DNA from: an uncultured Clostridia bacterium
Lineage (GTDB): Bacteria > Bacillota > Clostridia > UMGS1883
Reading direction: 5' to 3'
Length of the DNA stretch: 44,530 bases
Assembly: GCA_947589005.1 (NCBI GenBank)
Contig: CANPZO010000022.1
Coordinates: forward strand, 1 to 44,530
This document shows positions 17,451 to 25,373 of the stretch, in pieces. The notes under the pieces are model-generated. The model searched no databases, had not been told where the DNA came from, and saw nothing but the letters and a program-made list of their open reading frames with translations. The position numbers and the translations under genes were made by a program. Position 1 is the first letter of the stretch. Each line of letters opens with the position of its first letter.

Positions 17451-17764
17451 ATGGCGTCGAGCAAAGAATATTTGGAGTATATTTTAGAGCAATTGTCCGG
17501 ATTGGAGAATATCACATACCGAGCGATGATGGGAGAATACATTTTGTACTATAAAGGCAAAATCGTAGGCGGCATTTATGATGACCGCCTACTTGTCAAA
17601 CCCGTAAAACGGCGGTATGCTATATGCCGAAAGCGGAACACGCGCTGCCCTACGAAGGAGCAAAGGAAATGCTTCTTGTAGACAATGTGGACAGCAGGGA
17701 ATATTTGACGGGACTGTTTGAGGCTATGGAGCCGGAGCTTCCCGCGCCAAAGCGGAAGTGGTAA
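17451..17764 (+). pseudogene. TfoX N-terminal-domain protein, broken by a one-base frameshift
   Basis: The first 52 codons read as a TfoX/Sxy N-terminal domain (ENITYRAMMGEYILYYKGK, then GGIYDDRLLVKPVK). The frame is then lost, and the family's end (CYMPKAEHALPYEGAKEMLL and so on to PAPKRKW) continues in another frame to TAA at 17762-17764. One extra A in the run at 17606-17609 (4 to 5 As) restores the frame. Either the gene is dead or the run is miscalled. Small TfoX-domain proteins are widespread in Clostridia, with unknown function. Ribosome site AAGGAGA before ATG. Confidence 0.82.
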
Positions 17765-17766
17765 TC

Positions 17767-18240
17767 ATGGACTACACAATCAGGGAAATAGCGGAGGAAG
17801 AATATAGCATACTCAAAGATTTTCTGTACGAAGCCATTTTCGTGCCGGAAGGGATACCAGCGCCGTCCAAATCCATTATCAAGCAGCCCGAGCTGCAAGT
17901 GTATATAGCCGATTTTGGAAAGAAAAAGGATGATATAGGACTGCTTGCGGAAGTGAATGGCAAAGTTATCGGTGCTGTTTGGGTACGCATTATGGACGAT
18001 TATGGGCATATTGATGACGATACGCCCTCCTTTGCCATTTCCTTATACAAGGAATATCGCGGCTTTGGTATAGGAACTGCTCTAATGAATGAAATGCTCC
18101 GAACTTTGAAAATCAGAGGGTACAAACAAGCATCGCTTTCGGTTCAAAAAGAAAATTATGCGGTAAAAATGTATCTGAAATGTGGATTTGAAATTGCGGG
18201 CGAAAACGAAGAAGAATATATTATGCTTTGTCGTTTGTGA
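17767..18240 (+). CDS. GNAT-family N-acetyltransferase
   Basis: 157 residues. The acetyl-CoA-binding core is recognisable: GKVIGAVWVRI (strand 4), then the motif A region FAISLYKEYRGFGIGTALMNEM with the Q/RxxGxG/A pattern, and SVQKENYAVKMYLKCGFEIAGENEEEYIM at the end. The substrate is unknown. The ATG at 17767 is three bases after the TfoX-like gene's stop; an in-frame GTG at 17758 would overlap that gene and is less likely. It lies before a broken MBL-fold gene. Confidence 0.88.
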   Translation: MDYTIREIAEEEYSILKDFLYEAIFVPEGIPAPSKSIIKQPELQVYIADFGKKKDDIGLLAEVNGKVIGAVWVRIMDDYGHIDDDTPSFAISLYKEYRGFGIGTALMNEMLRTLKIRGYKQASLSVQKENYAVKMYLKCGFEIAGENEEEYIMLCRL

Positions 18241-18294
18241 TATAAACTACCTGCTTGCCAAGGCACTAATTGAAACGATAGAGAGGGAAATACC

Positions 18295-19062
18295 GTGCAG
18301 TCTAATTGGTTTACTATTGAAAAAATTGATGTTCAAACATTTGCAATCAGCGAATACAAGCATTGGGAGTAACCGCATTGCTATTTGCTATGCGGAACAA
18401 GGCGAGCCGTATTGATTGATACGGGCTTAGGGGTTGCAAACATCAAAAAAGCGGTTGATCATTTGACCGACCTACCCGTTGCCGTTCTTACCACTCACGC
18501 CCACTGGGATCACATTGGCGGGCATAAGTATTTCGCGGATTTTGCCGTACACGAAAATGAAGTAAGCTGGATTTCCGAGCGGTTTCCGCTTCCATTACAG
18601 GCGGTAAAGAAAAATCTGACGCTGAAACCTTGCGATTTTCCCGCAGATTTTTGCTTGGAAGATTACCAAATTTTCAAAGGCAACCCCACAAGCGTGCTGC
18701 ATGACGGCGACTTCATTGACTTAGGAAATCGAACGCTGCAAGTCATTCATACGCCCGGTCATTCGCCGGGGCACTGCTGTTTCTATGAGCAAGACAGAGG
18801 TTGGTTGTATTCCGGCGATTTGATTTACAAAGGCTGTTTGGACGCTTTTTATCCGACTACCGACCCGGTTGCGTTTATGCGCTCGGTGGAAAAGGTGAGA
18901 TTGCTCAAAATCAAAAAGGTATTGCCGGCACATCATCAACTTGCTATCTCAGTTTCCTTAATTGATGAAATTGCGAAAGCGTTTCAGTCCTTATATCAGC
19001 AGGGCAAGCTGTACCAAGGAAACGGCGTGTTTGATTTTAAGGCATTTCAAATACATATTTGA
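18295..19062 (+). pseudogene. Metallo-beta-lactamase-fold hydrolase, copy 1, with an in-frame stop
   Basis: Reading from GTG 18295 (GAGAGGGA ribosome site) gives QSNWFTIEKIDVQTFAISEY and KHWE, then TAA at 18370-18372, and the same frame continues PHCYLLCGT to 19062. The second copy (20632) has GAA where this one has TAA, so this is a point mutation. The body has the metal motif THAHWDHIGG, then HTPGHSPGHCC and YSGDLIY, as in MBL-fold hydrolases. A shorter product starting near 18385 would lack the first beta strands. Copies 1 and 2 are paralogues with related flanks. Confidence 0.88.
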
Positions 19063-19063
19063 A

Positions 19064-19175
19064 GTGGAACAATAGAACCCCATTTTGAGGGGTAGTAGTA
19101 TACTATCATTCCTTTGCCGATTTTCGCTTCTGAAACCCTTGATTTTACTTGGGTTGAAAACGTCTATTGTTCCAC
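19064..19175. repeat. 112-bp sequence with 13-bp terminal inverted repeats
   Basis: GTGGAACAATAGA (19064-19076) and TCTATTGTTCCAC (19163-19175) pair perfectly. Inside are ACCCC/GGGGT and AACCC/GGGTT stems and the palindrome TAGTATACTA. It starts directly after the MBL stop codon. Copy 2 has a similar left arm after its stop (from 21403) but no right arm. It could be a complex terminator or a small inverted-repeat insertion. Confidence 0.65.
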
Positions 19176-19288
19176 ATATATACCTTCCTTTATTGTCGTT
19201 GGATTGAATTGTAACAAACCACTTGAAATATTGAGCCAATTATGGTATCATATATCACGTCAAGTGGGTAAGCAGATAAAATATGCGT

Positions 19289-19306
19289 GATACTATTTTG
19301 ATACTA
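19289..19306. repeat. Right arm-type integrase site (GATACTA pair)
   Basis: GATACTATTTTGATACTA, one mismatch from the left arm site at 11211-11228 and in the same orientation. It lies 101 bp inside the core at 19408. Confidence 0.7.
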
Positions 19307-19407
19307 AAAATATTTGGAACGAAGAATAATAGGGAGATTAGAAAGAAAATACGCATTATAGGCCACAAAAACTAAACATATATGCTTAGAAATAGAAAAA
19401 CTTTGCC

Positions 19408-19419
19408 GAGTGGGAATGA
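19408..19419. other. Internal att core between the two tandem islands
   Basis: GAGTGGGAATGA, identical to attL at 11139-11150. It is followed by host-like sequence AGTACAAAAAGCCGC and a terminator, as at 28203-28240. It is therefore attR of island 1 and the left boundary of island 2. Confidence 0.85.
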
Positions 19420-19427
19420 GTACAAAA

Positions 19428-19473
19428 AGCCGCAAAAATCCTATGAATATAGGGGTTTTACGGCTCTATTTTT
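19428..19473 (+). terminator. guaA-type terminator carried at the island junction
   Basis: AGCCG...CGGCT outer stem with an inner AAAATCCTAT/ATAGGGGTTTT stem, followed by CTATTTTT. A related hairpin with the same AAAGCCGC and CGGCTCTATTT edges lies at 28223-28264. Both stand just behind a copy of the guaA end, as expected for duplicated native guaA terminators. Confidence 0.8.
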
Positions 19474-19565
19474 GTCAAGCGTACTAAAAACGTACCAAGC
19501 TTATCGCCGGCGGGCCTATTTGGGCATAGGCGATATGCATTTTGAGCTGTTTTTGCGGCGGGGGA

Positions 19566-19594
19566 TTGAAATAATTGGCGGTTTGTGGTATAAT
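19566..19594 (+). promoter_or_regulatory. Promoter of the second island's methyltransferase gene
   Basis: TTGAAA (19566-19571), 17-bp spacer, TATAAT (19589-19594). The sequence is nearly that of 16565-16593. A 124-bp insertion follows the -10 box, so the transcript starts inside inserted DNA. Confidence 0.8.
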
Positions 19595-19718
19595 ATCCTC
19601 GCAGATTTGCTTCGCAAATCCAAAAAGCTACGCTTTTTGCGACCATTTGGGTCGAACTTGATATTGAAGGCTTCGCAAAAATCCCCTTGCATACAAGGAT
19701 TTTTGCTCATGGTATAAT
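19595..19718. repeat. 124-bp three-hairpin insertion flanked by GGTATAAT repeats
   Basis: Compared with the promoter at 16565, this copy has 124 extra bases between two GGTATAAT copies (19587-19594, 19711-19718); after the second the two sites resume similarity (CGTTTTGAA, TGAAACG). The insert holds GATTTGC/GCAAATC, AAAAAGC/GCTTTTT and GCAAAAATCC/GGATTTTTGC hairpins and no gene. The 8-bp flanks look like a target duplication, so a MITE-like or REP-like element is possible. Confidence 0.7.
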
Positions 19719-19794
19719 CGTTTTGAAGTGAAACGAGGCGGAGTGGAAATCTGAATTTTGGGAGAAATACTATGTTAACAACAGGAGCAATACT

Positions 19795-20583
19795 ATGTCG
19801 GCAATAAAAGGTTTGGAATGGACATTTGATACGGTGGCTTCCGCTTATGAAAAGTTTCGCCCTTCGTATCCTGATGAACTCTATGAAATGATATTTAATT
19901 ATACTGCTCTCAATGAGTCCTGTTATGCTGTCGAAGTGGGAATTGGCGGCGGTCAGGCAACATTGCCGATTTTAAAGACCGGATGTAATTTGACCGCAAT
20001 CGAATACAGCAAGGAATTGTCTAAATTATGCAAGGAAAAGTTTAAAGAATATCCGAATTTTTCTGTTTTGACAAACAAATTTGAAAACACGCTTTTCGAG
20101 AATAATAAATATGATTTGGTATATTCCGCGACCGCGTTTCATTGGATTGCTGAGAGTATCGGGTATGAAAAAGTGTTTTCAATGCTGAAAAGCGGCGGAG
20201 CGTTTGCGAGATTTGCAAATCATCCTTATCCGGCTAAAGACAATTTGCCCCTTTTTGAGGAAATTCAAAAAATTTACGGTAAATATTATCCTAACAAAAA
20301 GCCGAAATCGCGGGCGGAATATACCGATAAGCAGGCTGCGCAAATAGCAAAAATCGCAGAAAAATACGGCTTCGCAGATATAAAATACGCCTTGTTTCAC
20401 AGAACACGAATTTTTTCCGCAAGTGAATATTGTGCATTGCTTGGAACATATTCCGACCATATTGCAATCGAGGAAAACACAAGAAGGAAATTTTTCTCAA
20501 AAATTGAGGATGCAATAAACAATTATGGCGGTTCAATTACAGTATATGATACAATTGATTTGCAACTTGCAAGAAAACCATAA
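19795..20583 (+). CDS. Class I SAM-dependent methyltransferase
   Basis: 262 residues. Rossmann-type fold: motif I VEVGIGGGQAT (about 47-57), acidic end of strand 2 TAIEYS, motif IV YDLVYSATAFHWI (about 108-120), then MLKSGGAF. The N-terminal FDTVASAYEKFRPSYP is typical of UbiE/Methyltransf_11-type small-molecule methyltransferases. Substrate unknown. CAGGAG precedes the ATG. It is cargo of the second island, followed by MBL copy 2. Confidence 0.88.
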   Translation: MSAIKGLEWTFDTVASAYEKFRPSYPDELYEMIFNYTALNESCYAVEVGIGGGQATLPILKTGCNLTAIEYSKELSKLCKEKFKEYPNFSVLTNKFENTLFENNKYDLVYSATAFHWIAESIGYEKVFSMLKSGGAFARFANHPYPAKDNLPLFEEIQKIYGKYYPNKKPKSRAEYTDKQAAQIAKIAEKYGFADIKYALFHRTRIFSASEYCALLGTYSDHIAIEENTRRKFFSKIEDAINNYGGSITVYDTIDLQLARKP

Positions 20584-20631
20584 ATATCCGCTTGGCGAGA
20601 AGTTAATTGAAACTATATGGGGGGAAACGCT

Positions 20632-21400
20632 GTGCAATATAATTGGTTTACCGTTGAAAAAATAGACGCCCAAACATTTGCAATCAGCGAGTACAAGCAT
20701 TGGGAAGAAACACATTGCTATTTGCTTTGCGGGACGGAGCGGGCCGTATTGATCGACTCAGGCTTAGGGGTTGCAAATATTAAAAAAGTTGTAGAAAATT
20801 TGACCTGTCTGCCTGTCGCCGTTCTTACCACTCACGCCCATTGGGACCATATTGGCGGACATAAATATTTTACGGATTTTGCCGTACACAAAAATGAAGT
20901 AAGTTGGATTTCCGAGCAGTTTCCGCTTCCATTACAGGCGGTCAAAAAAAAATCTGACGCTGAAGCCGTGCGATTTTCCTTCCAATTTTTGCTTAGAGGA
21001 TTATCAAATTTTCAAGGGAACACCTACAAATATACTGCACGACGGCGACGCTATTGATTTAGGCAATTCAACGCTTCAAGTCATTCATACGCCCGGTCAT
21101 TCACCGGGACACTGCTGCTTTTATGAGCCGGACAGAGGACGGCTGTATTCCGGCGATTTGATTTACAAAGGCTGTTTGGACGCTTTTTATCCGACTACCG
21201 ACCCTACCACGTTTATGCGCTCGGTGGAAAAGGTGAGATTGCTCAAAATCAAAAAGGTGTTGCCGGCACATCATCAGCTTGCTATTTCGCCTTCTTTGGT
21301 TGACGAAATTGCAAATGCGTTTCAATCCTTATATCGGCAAGGCAAGCTGCGGCAGGGAAACGGCGTGTATGATTTTGGGACGTTTCAGATACATATTTGA
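20632..21400 (+). pseudogene. Metallo-beta-lactamase-fold hydrolase, copy 2, with a frameshift
   Basis: Paralogue of the gene at 18295. GTG 20632 is taken as the start (GGGGGG ribosome site, same arrangement as copy 1); an ATG at 20617 is possible. It reads through THAHWDHIGG to PLPLQAV, then shifts frame at an A run of nine (20944-20952); eight As restore the frame through HTPGHSPGHCC and YSGDLIYKGC to TGA near 21400. Copies 1 and 2 are thus broken by different lesions. Flanks before and about 40 bp after are also related, so a segment was duplicated. Confidence 0.88.
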
Positions 21401-21507
21401 GGTGTGGAACTATAGAGCCTTATCTTGATGGGTAGTAATAAAATATAAATTTTCTGAGTGAGTCTAGCAAGAAAACATTGAGATTCGATTTAAATAGTCG
21501 AAAACAC

Positions 21508-21536
21508 TTGAAATAATTACCTTTTTCTGTTATTAT
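21508..21536 (+). promoter_or_regulatory. Promoter of the 2TM/coiled-coil gene pair
   Basis: TTGAAA (21508-21513), 17-bp spacer, TATTAT (21531-21536), with an overlapping TATAAT at 21534. A GTAAGGGGTG ribosome site follows before ATG 21597. Confidence 0.65.
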
Positions 21537-21596
21537 AATATATGTATAAAAATAAATAGCCGTAAGGTATCATTTGTGCAGTAAGGGGTGTAACTA

Positions 21597-22565
21597 ATGA
21601 AAAAGTCATTTTATCAAAAAACATGGTTTAAAAACCTGATTTTGATTGGGATTCCGGCAATCATCTCAGTAATAGGAGTATTAATCGGTCTACTTTCTAG
21701 TGATAATTTAAATGTTGTGGAAATCGTTTTTTCTTGTTGTGCTTTTTGCGCTTTTTGTGTATTAATAGCATTTATGATTTATTACAGTAAACAAGATGAT
21801 ATAGTTGAAAAAAATATTAATGAACTTACAGAGGATAATAGAAAAATGAAAATATTATTAGAACATTTTAAGACACAGGATAAGGCTAATATGCATACTA
21901 TTAATACTCTGTCGAGTTTTGCTGAATTATGGTCTAAGAACATAAATGCGTTCGCTGATGAGGTGCAAAAAAGTGGCATGGTATCAGGAAAAAATTGGGA
22001 CAAGGCATCATTATATAATTTAGTTTGTGAAAAATGTAGAGATACTATAGAAATGTATGTTGGTGATACTGACCATACTAAAATTTCGGTAGGATTTATT
22101 GAATATTTGAAAAAAAGCAATCAAGAGGAATGGGTTAGGTTTTGTGCACACTCCAATCCAGAGTCTACGCGTCCACGGGTATTTGATAAATTAGAAAAGC
22201 TATCTGAATGCAAGTATCGTTATGCTCAGCTTATGCGTAATAAAAATTCAGATATTGAAGTTGCAATTAACAATGAAGAAATTCTACAACTTTTTAATCG
22301 CTCAAGTCCTGAAACTGATTTAAGAAAATATACACAGTATATTGCCATTCCTGTTTTTTGTTCAAAGAAAAAAATGTTGGGTGTATTTCAAATCATCACT
22401 AAATATAATTATATAATTATTAATGATAAAGCAGGGTTACGACATTTCGCAGAAAGTAATTTGATCCCATTTTCAAATTTAATAGTTTTAATTGATAAAA
22501 TTAGTAAAGGGCTATATGCTAGACCTCAAAAAAGCGATGAAAGTGATGGTGAACAAAATGGCTAA
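21597..22565 (+). CDS. Two-TM protein with a coiled coil and GAF-like cytoplasmic domain
   Basis: 322 residues, AT-rich codons. Two membrane helices lie at about 13-34 and 41-63, followed by a short coiled coil (about 67-95). The rest (about 110-310) is soluble; the end, YIAIPVFCSKKKMLGVFQI, followed by a helix ending LIVLIDKI, resembles the final strands of a GAF domain. The family is not recognised. It overlaps the next gene by 8 bp, so the two are translationally coupled. In an island with restriction-modification remnants, a defence role is thinkable but not shown. Confidence 0.7.
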   Translation: MKKSFYQKTWFKNLILIGIPAIISVIGVLIGLLSSDNLNVVEIVFSCCAFCAFCVLIAFMIYYSKQDDIVEKNINELTEDNRKMKILLEHFKTQDKANMHTINTLSSFAELWSKNINAFADEVQKSGMVSGKNWDKASLYNLVCEKCRDTIEMYVGDTDHTKISVGFIEYLKKSNQEEWVRFCAHSNPESTRPRVFDKLEKLSECKYRYAQLMRNKNSDIEVAINNEEILQLFNRSSPETDLRKYTQYIAIPVFCSKKKMLGVFQIITKYNYIIINDKAGLRHFAESNLIPFSNLIVLIDKISKGLYARPQKSDESDGEQNG

Positions 22566-22890
22566 GAGTAAGAAAAAAAGTGAGAATCCGCGCAAAGAAA
22601 AATTACAAAAGAAAGATTTAAACTATAGAAGAGCAATTGAAATCAACTGCATCAATCAACAAGAAATGCAATTAATTCAAACACAGTATATGCAAGACTT
22701 AAAAAAAATGAATGAAGAAATTAGAACAAGCATGGAGCATTATTATGAGGCACAATGCCAGTTAATTGAATTAAAACTAAAAGAAGAGATTTTGTCAGAG
22801 ACACCACTGAATCAATCTATCAAAGAAATATGTAGACAATATGAAGAAATACTTAAAATGTACGAAAGAATCAATGAACAAAAAAAATAA
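22558..22890 (+). CDS. Small coiled-coil protein coupled to the 2TM gene
   Basis: 110 residues. A basic N-terminus (MAKSKKKSENPRKEKLQKKD) precedes a long amphipathic helix that may be coiled coil (about 25-105). I take ATG 22558, which overlaps the previous stop as ATGGCTAA. Longer in-frame extensions run inside the previous gene and are unlikely. No family recognised; coupling suggests it binds the 2TM protein. The IS3 element begins 38 bp later. Confidence 0.65.
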   Translation: MAKSKKKSENPRKEKLQKKDLNYRRAIEINCINQQEMQLIQTQYMQDLKKMNEEIRTSMEHYYEAQCQLIELKLKEEILSETPLNQSIKEICRQYEEILKMYERINEQKK

Positions 22891-22960
22891 ATTCATAAAC
22901 AACATGTTTATGGCAACAATTGGATCAATGTCAATAAAGTGGACAGAAAAAATAGAAAAA

Positions 22961-23821
22961 TTAATAAACAAAGAATAAGCGTTCACGCTCATTAGGCGAC
23001 AAACCGCCATTATGAGAATGAGGACGAACAGAATTGTAGAAGCCCTCTATGTATTTGAAAAGGCTCAGATTCAATTCGCTGACAGTGGAATAGGTACGAC
23101 GTTTAACTTCTTCTTTTTTCAAATACTTAAAAAAGCATTCCATAACAGCATTATCATAAGGATGACCTTTAGCGGAAAAAGACTGCGTAATATTAAGCCG
23201 GTCAGCCGCTTTTCTGAAATCATGAGAGGTAAATTGAGAGCCTCTATCCGTATGAAAAATAACGCCGGAGGGATTGCCTCTGGAGCTCATAGCCGCCTCA
23301 AGCGTGTTTATTGCCAGAGCTGTATCAATATGTTGAGAGACTTTATAAGCAATAACCTTGCGTGAAAACAGATCAAGAATTGCGCACAAATAAAGGTATC
23401 TGTTTGCAACACGAATATATGTAAAGTCACAAACCCATACAAGATTCGGCGCCGGCTGGTTGAAGTTTTTAGCGAGAATATTCTCACAAGACCCCTCGTC
23501 AGTGAGTTTAACACGGGATTTAGGCGGTTTGACCGTACTCATTTTGGGGAGCCGCATACCTTTCATCAGTCGGGACACTCGCCCGTCACTGATGTTTATG
23601 CAATAGTCACGCCTTAGACAAATGGCAATTTTGTGAACGCCAAGCCGTTTGTCAGCTTTAGAATATATATCAAGGATATATGAACGGATGCTGCGATTTT
23701 CGATTTCTCTCGTTGAAGGTGTGTGTTTCAGAAACTTGTAGTAAGTACTTCTGTTGACTCTGAGCACACGGCAGAGGGTGGAGATCGAGTGCTGTGATGA
23801 GAGAGCGAGAACGGTGTTCAA
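22961..23821 (-). CDS. IS3-family transposase OrfB (DDE integrase core)
   Basis: 286 residues from a TTG that overlaps the orfA stop. An N-terminal HTH_21-like part is followed by the rve integrase core: first Asp in VWVCDFTYI, second in FHTDRGSQFTS and the Glu in DNAVMECFFKYLKKEE. It is normally made as an OrfAB fusion by -1 frameshifting in the A run of orfA. The frame is intact. Confidence 0.93.
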   Translation of the reverse strand: MNTVLALSSQHSISTLCRVLRVNRSTYYKFLKHTPSTREIENRSIRSYILDIYSKADKRLGVHKIAICLRRDYCINISDGRVSRLMKGMRLPKMSTVKPPKSRVKLTDEGSCENILAKNFNQPAPNLVWVCDFTYIRVANRYLYLCAILDLFSRKVIAYKVSQHIDTALAINTLEAAMSSRGNPSGVIFHTDRGSQFTSHDFRKAADRLNITQSFSAKGHPYDNAVMECFFKYLKKEEVKRRTYSTVSELNLSLFKYIEGFYNSVRPHSHNGGLSPNERERLFFVY

Positions 23822-24100
23822 TCTTTGTCTGAGTGTGGAGTGAATATTGCAATGGCTTTTTTTAGTATAAGATTTTCCTCCTCCAGCTGAGCGTTGCGTT
23901 TTTGAAGCTCCTTGATTTGTTGGGCAGTTATAATGGTGTCATCATCGATTTTAACTTCGGAATACATTTTGATCCAATTAGAAAGAGCGCTGGTAGAAAT
24001 ACCATATTCTTCATGAATTTGGGAATAGCTCTTTCCCGAACGGTAAAGGTTTACTATAGTCTTTTTGAACTCGGTTGTATACTTTTTTTTGTGTGGACAT
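23818..24100 (-). pseudogene. IS3-family OrfA, frame broken near its start
   Basis: From ATG 24100 the frame fails after six codons. The true OrfA (KYTTEFKKTIVNLYRSGKSY, then an HTH and a leucine zipper QIKELQKRNAQLEEENLILKK) is in another frame. Removing one A from the run at 24083-24090 (8 to 7) joins them. A run of seven As at 23857-23863, before GCC, is a good -1 slippery site leading into the OrfB frame. So either OrfA is inactive here or the upstream run is miscalled. Confidence 0.82.
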
Positions 24101-24170
24101 TTTATTATCCCCTTTCTTGTCTTCTATTATATCATTTCCCCTTTTTTCTTGTCCACTTTTTTAGTATACA

Positions 24171-25373
24171 TCCATACGAGAAGATAACTACATTTTGAGT
24201 CAAATGCTGGAGTACAATGGGCTGCTCGGAGCAGAACCAAATCCTCTTAAATACGATATGGTAATTGGCAATCCGCCTTACATGAAGGTAGCGAAAGATG
24301 CCCCAGAGGCCAAAGCTATGCCCGATATTTGTTATGGTGTTCCGAATCTGTATTTTCTTTTTGCAGCTATGGGAATGTTCAATTTGCGTTCAGATGGAGA
24401 ATTAGTATATATTATCCCCCGCTCTTGGACATCTGGAGCTTATTTCAAAAGCTTTCGGCAGAAGTTTCTTGCAGATGGGGCTTTGGAGCATATTCATTTG
24501 TTTGTTGGCCGTGACAAGGTGTTTGAAAATGAGAGTGTTTTGCAGGAAACGATGATTATTAAAGTTAGGAAAACAACGACTATTCCTGCGAATATCATTA
24601 TTACAACAACACAGAGCAATAAGGATTTTTCAAACAAAACAACTTTTGAAGCAGCTTACAATACTGTCGTTTCAGGAGAAGATGATTATGTCTATTTAGT
24701 GACGAATGAGCAAGAGGTAGAGACGCTTGAATTGTTAAACAAATGGACAAATACACTACCAAGTATTGGCTTAAAGATGAAAACAGGTTTGACCGTTGAT
24801 TTTAGAAACAGAGAAGCCTTGCGTGATGTCTCGAAAGACTATGCTGTCCCGTTGTTTTATTCACAGCATATACAAGACGGAAAAGTTATATTTCCTATTG
24901 GTAAAAAACATGAGTATATAGTTACTAATCAAGCGGGGCTGTTACAACCGAATGTAAATTACCTTTTTGTAAAGAGATTTACTGCGAAAGAAGAACATCG
25001 GAGATTGCAGTGCGGCGTATATCTCGCAAGGAAGTATCCTGATTATTCGAAAATCAGCACCCAAAATAAAATTAATTTTATTGGCGGATTAACAGAACTA
25101 TCCGAATGTATCGTTTATGGACTATATGTGTTATTTAATTCAACCCTTTATGACTGTTACTACAGGATTCTAAACGGTTCCTCTCAAGTCAATTCTACGG
25201 AAATAAATTCTATGCCTGTGCCGCCTTTGGAAAGCATAGAGCAAATGGGAAAAGCATTGTTAAAGACTCGTGATATGACAGAATCGGGATGCGACCAAAT
25301 TTTAAGGAGTTTCATTTATGAGCAAAATCGAGGAAGCAAGAGAGATACTGAAAGAATTGCATGTGCCAGCTAA
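24171..25373 (+). pseudogene. N6-adenine DNA methyltransferase, 5' end lost to IS3
   Basis: About 395 codons remain in frame from the IS edge; a start from TTG 24195 or ATG 24204 is only what survives. The catalytic motif IV NPPY is in YDMVIGNPPYMKVA, then the target-recognition part and PVPPLESIEQM. Motif I (the SAM-binding DPxxGxG segment), which should be 80-120 residues before NPPY, is absent. With the next gene it resembles a BsuBI/PstI-type type II system (known specificity of that type CTGCAG; here inferred). It should be inactive. Confidence 0.85.

Larger units (their letters stand above)
22929..24170 (-). mobile_element. IS3-family insertion sequence
   Basis: 1242 bp. Ends read TGTCAATAAAGTGGACAG (plus strand, 22929) and TGTATACTAAAAAAGTGGAC (minus strand, from 24170): imperfect terminal inverted repeats. 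It contains orfA and orfB with a -1 slippery A run. The flanks (ATCAA and TCCAT) show no target duplication, and the gene to the right lacks its 5' part, suggesting a deletion next to the element after insertion. Confidence 0.9.

Noticed and set aside
19382..19717. 111-codon frame across the island junction
   Set aside because: It runs through the att core, a terminator, a promoter and the three-hairpin insertion, and has no family likeness.
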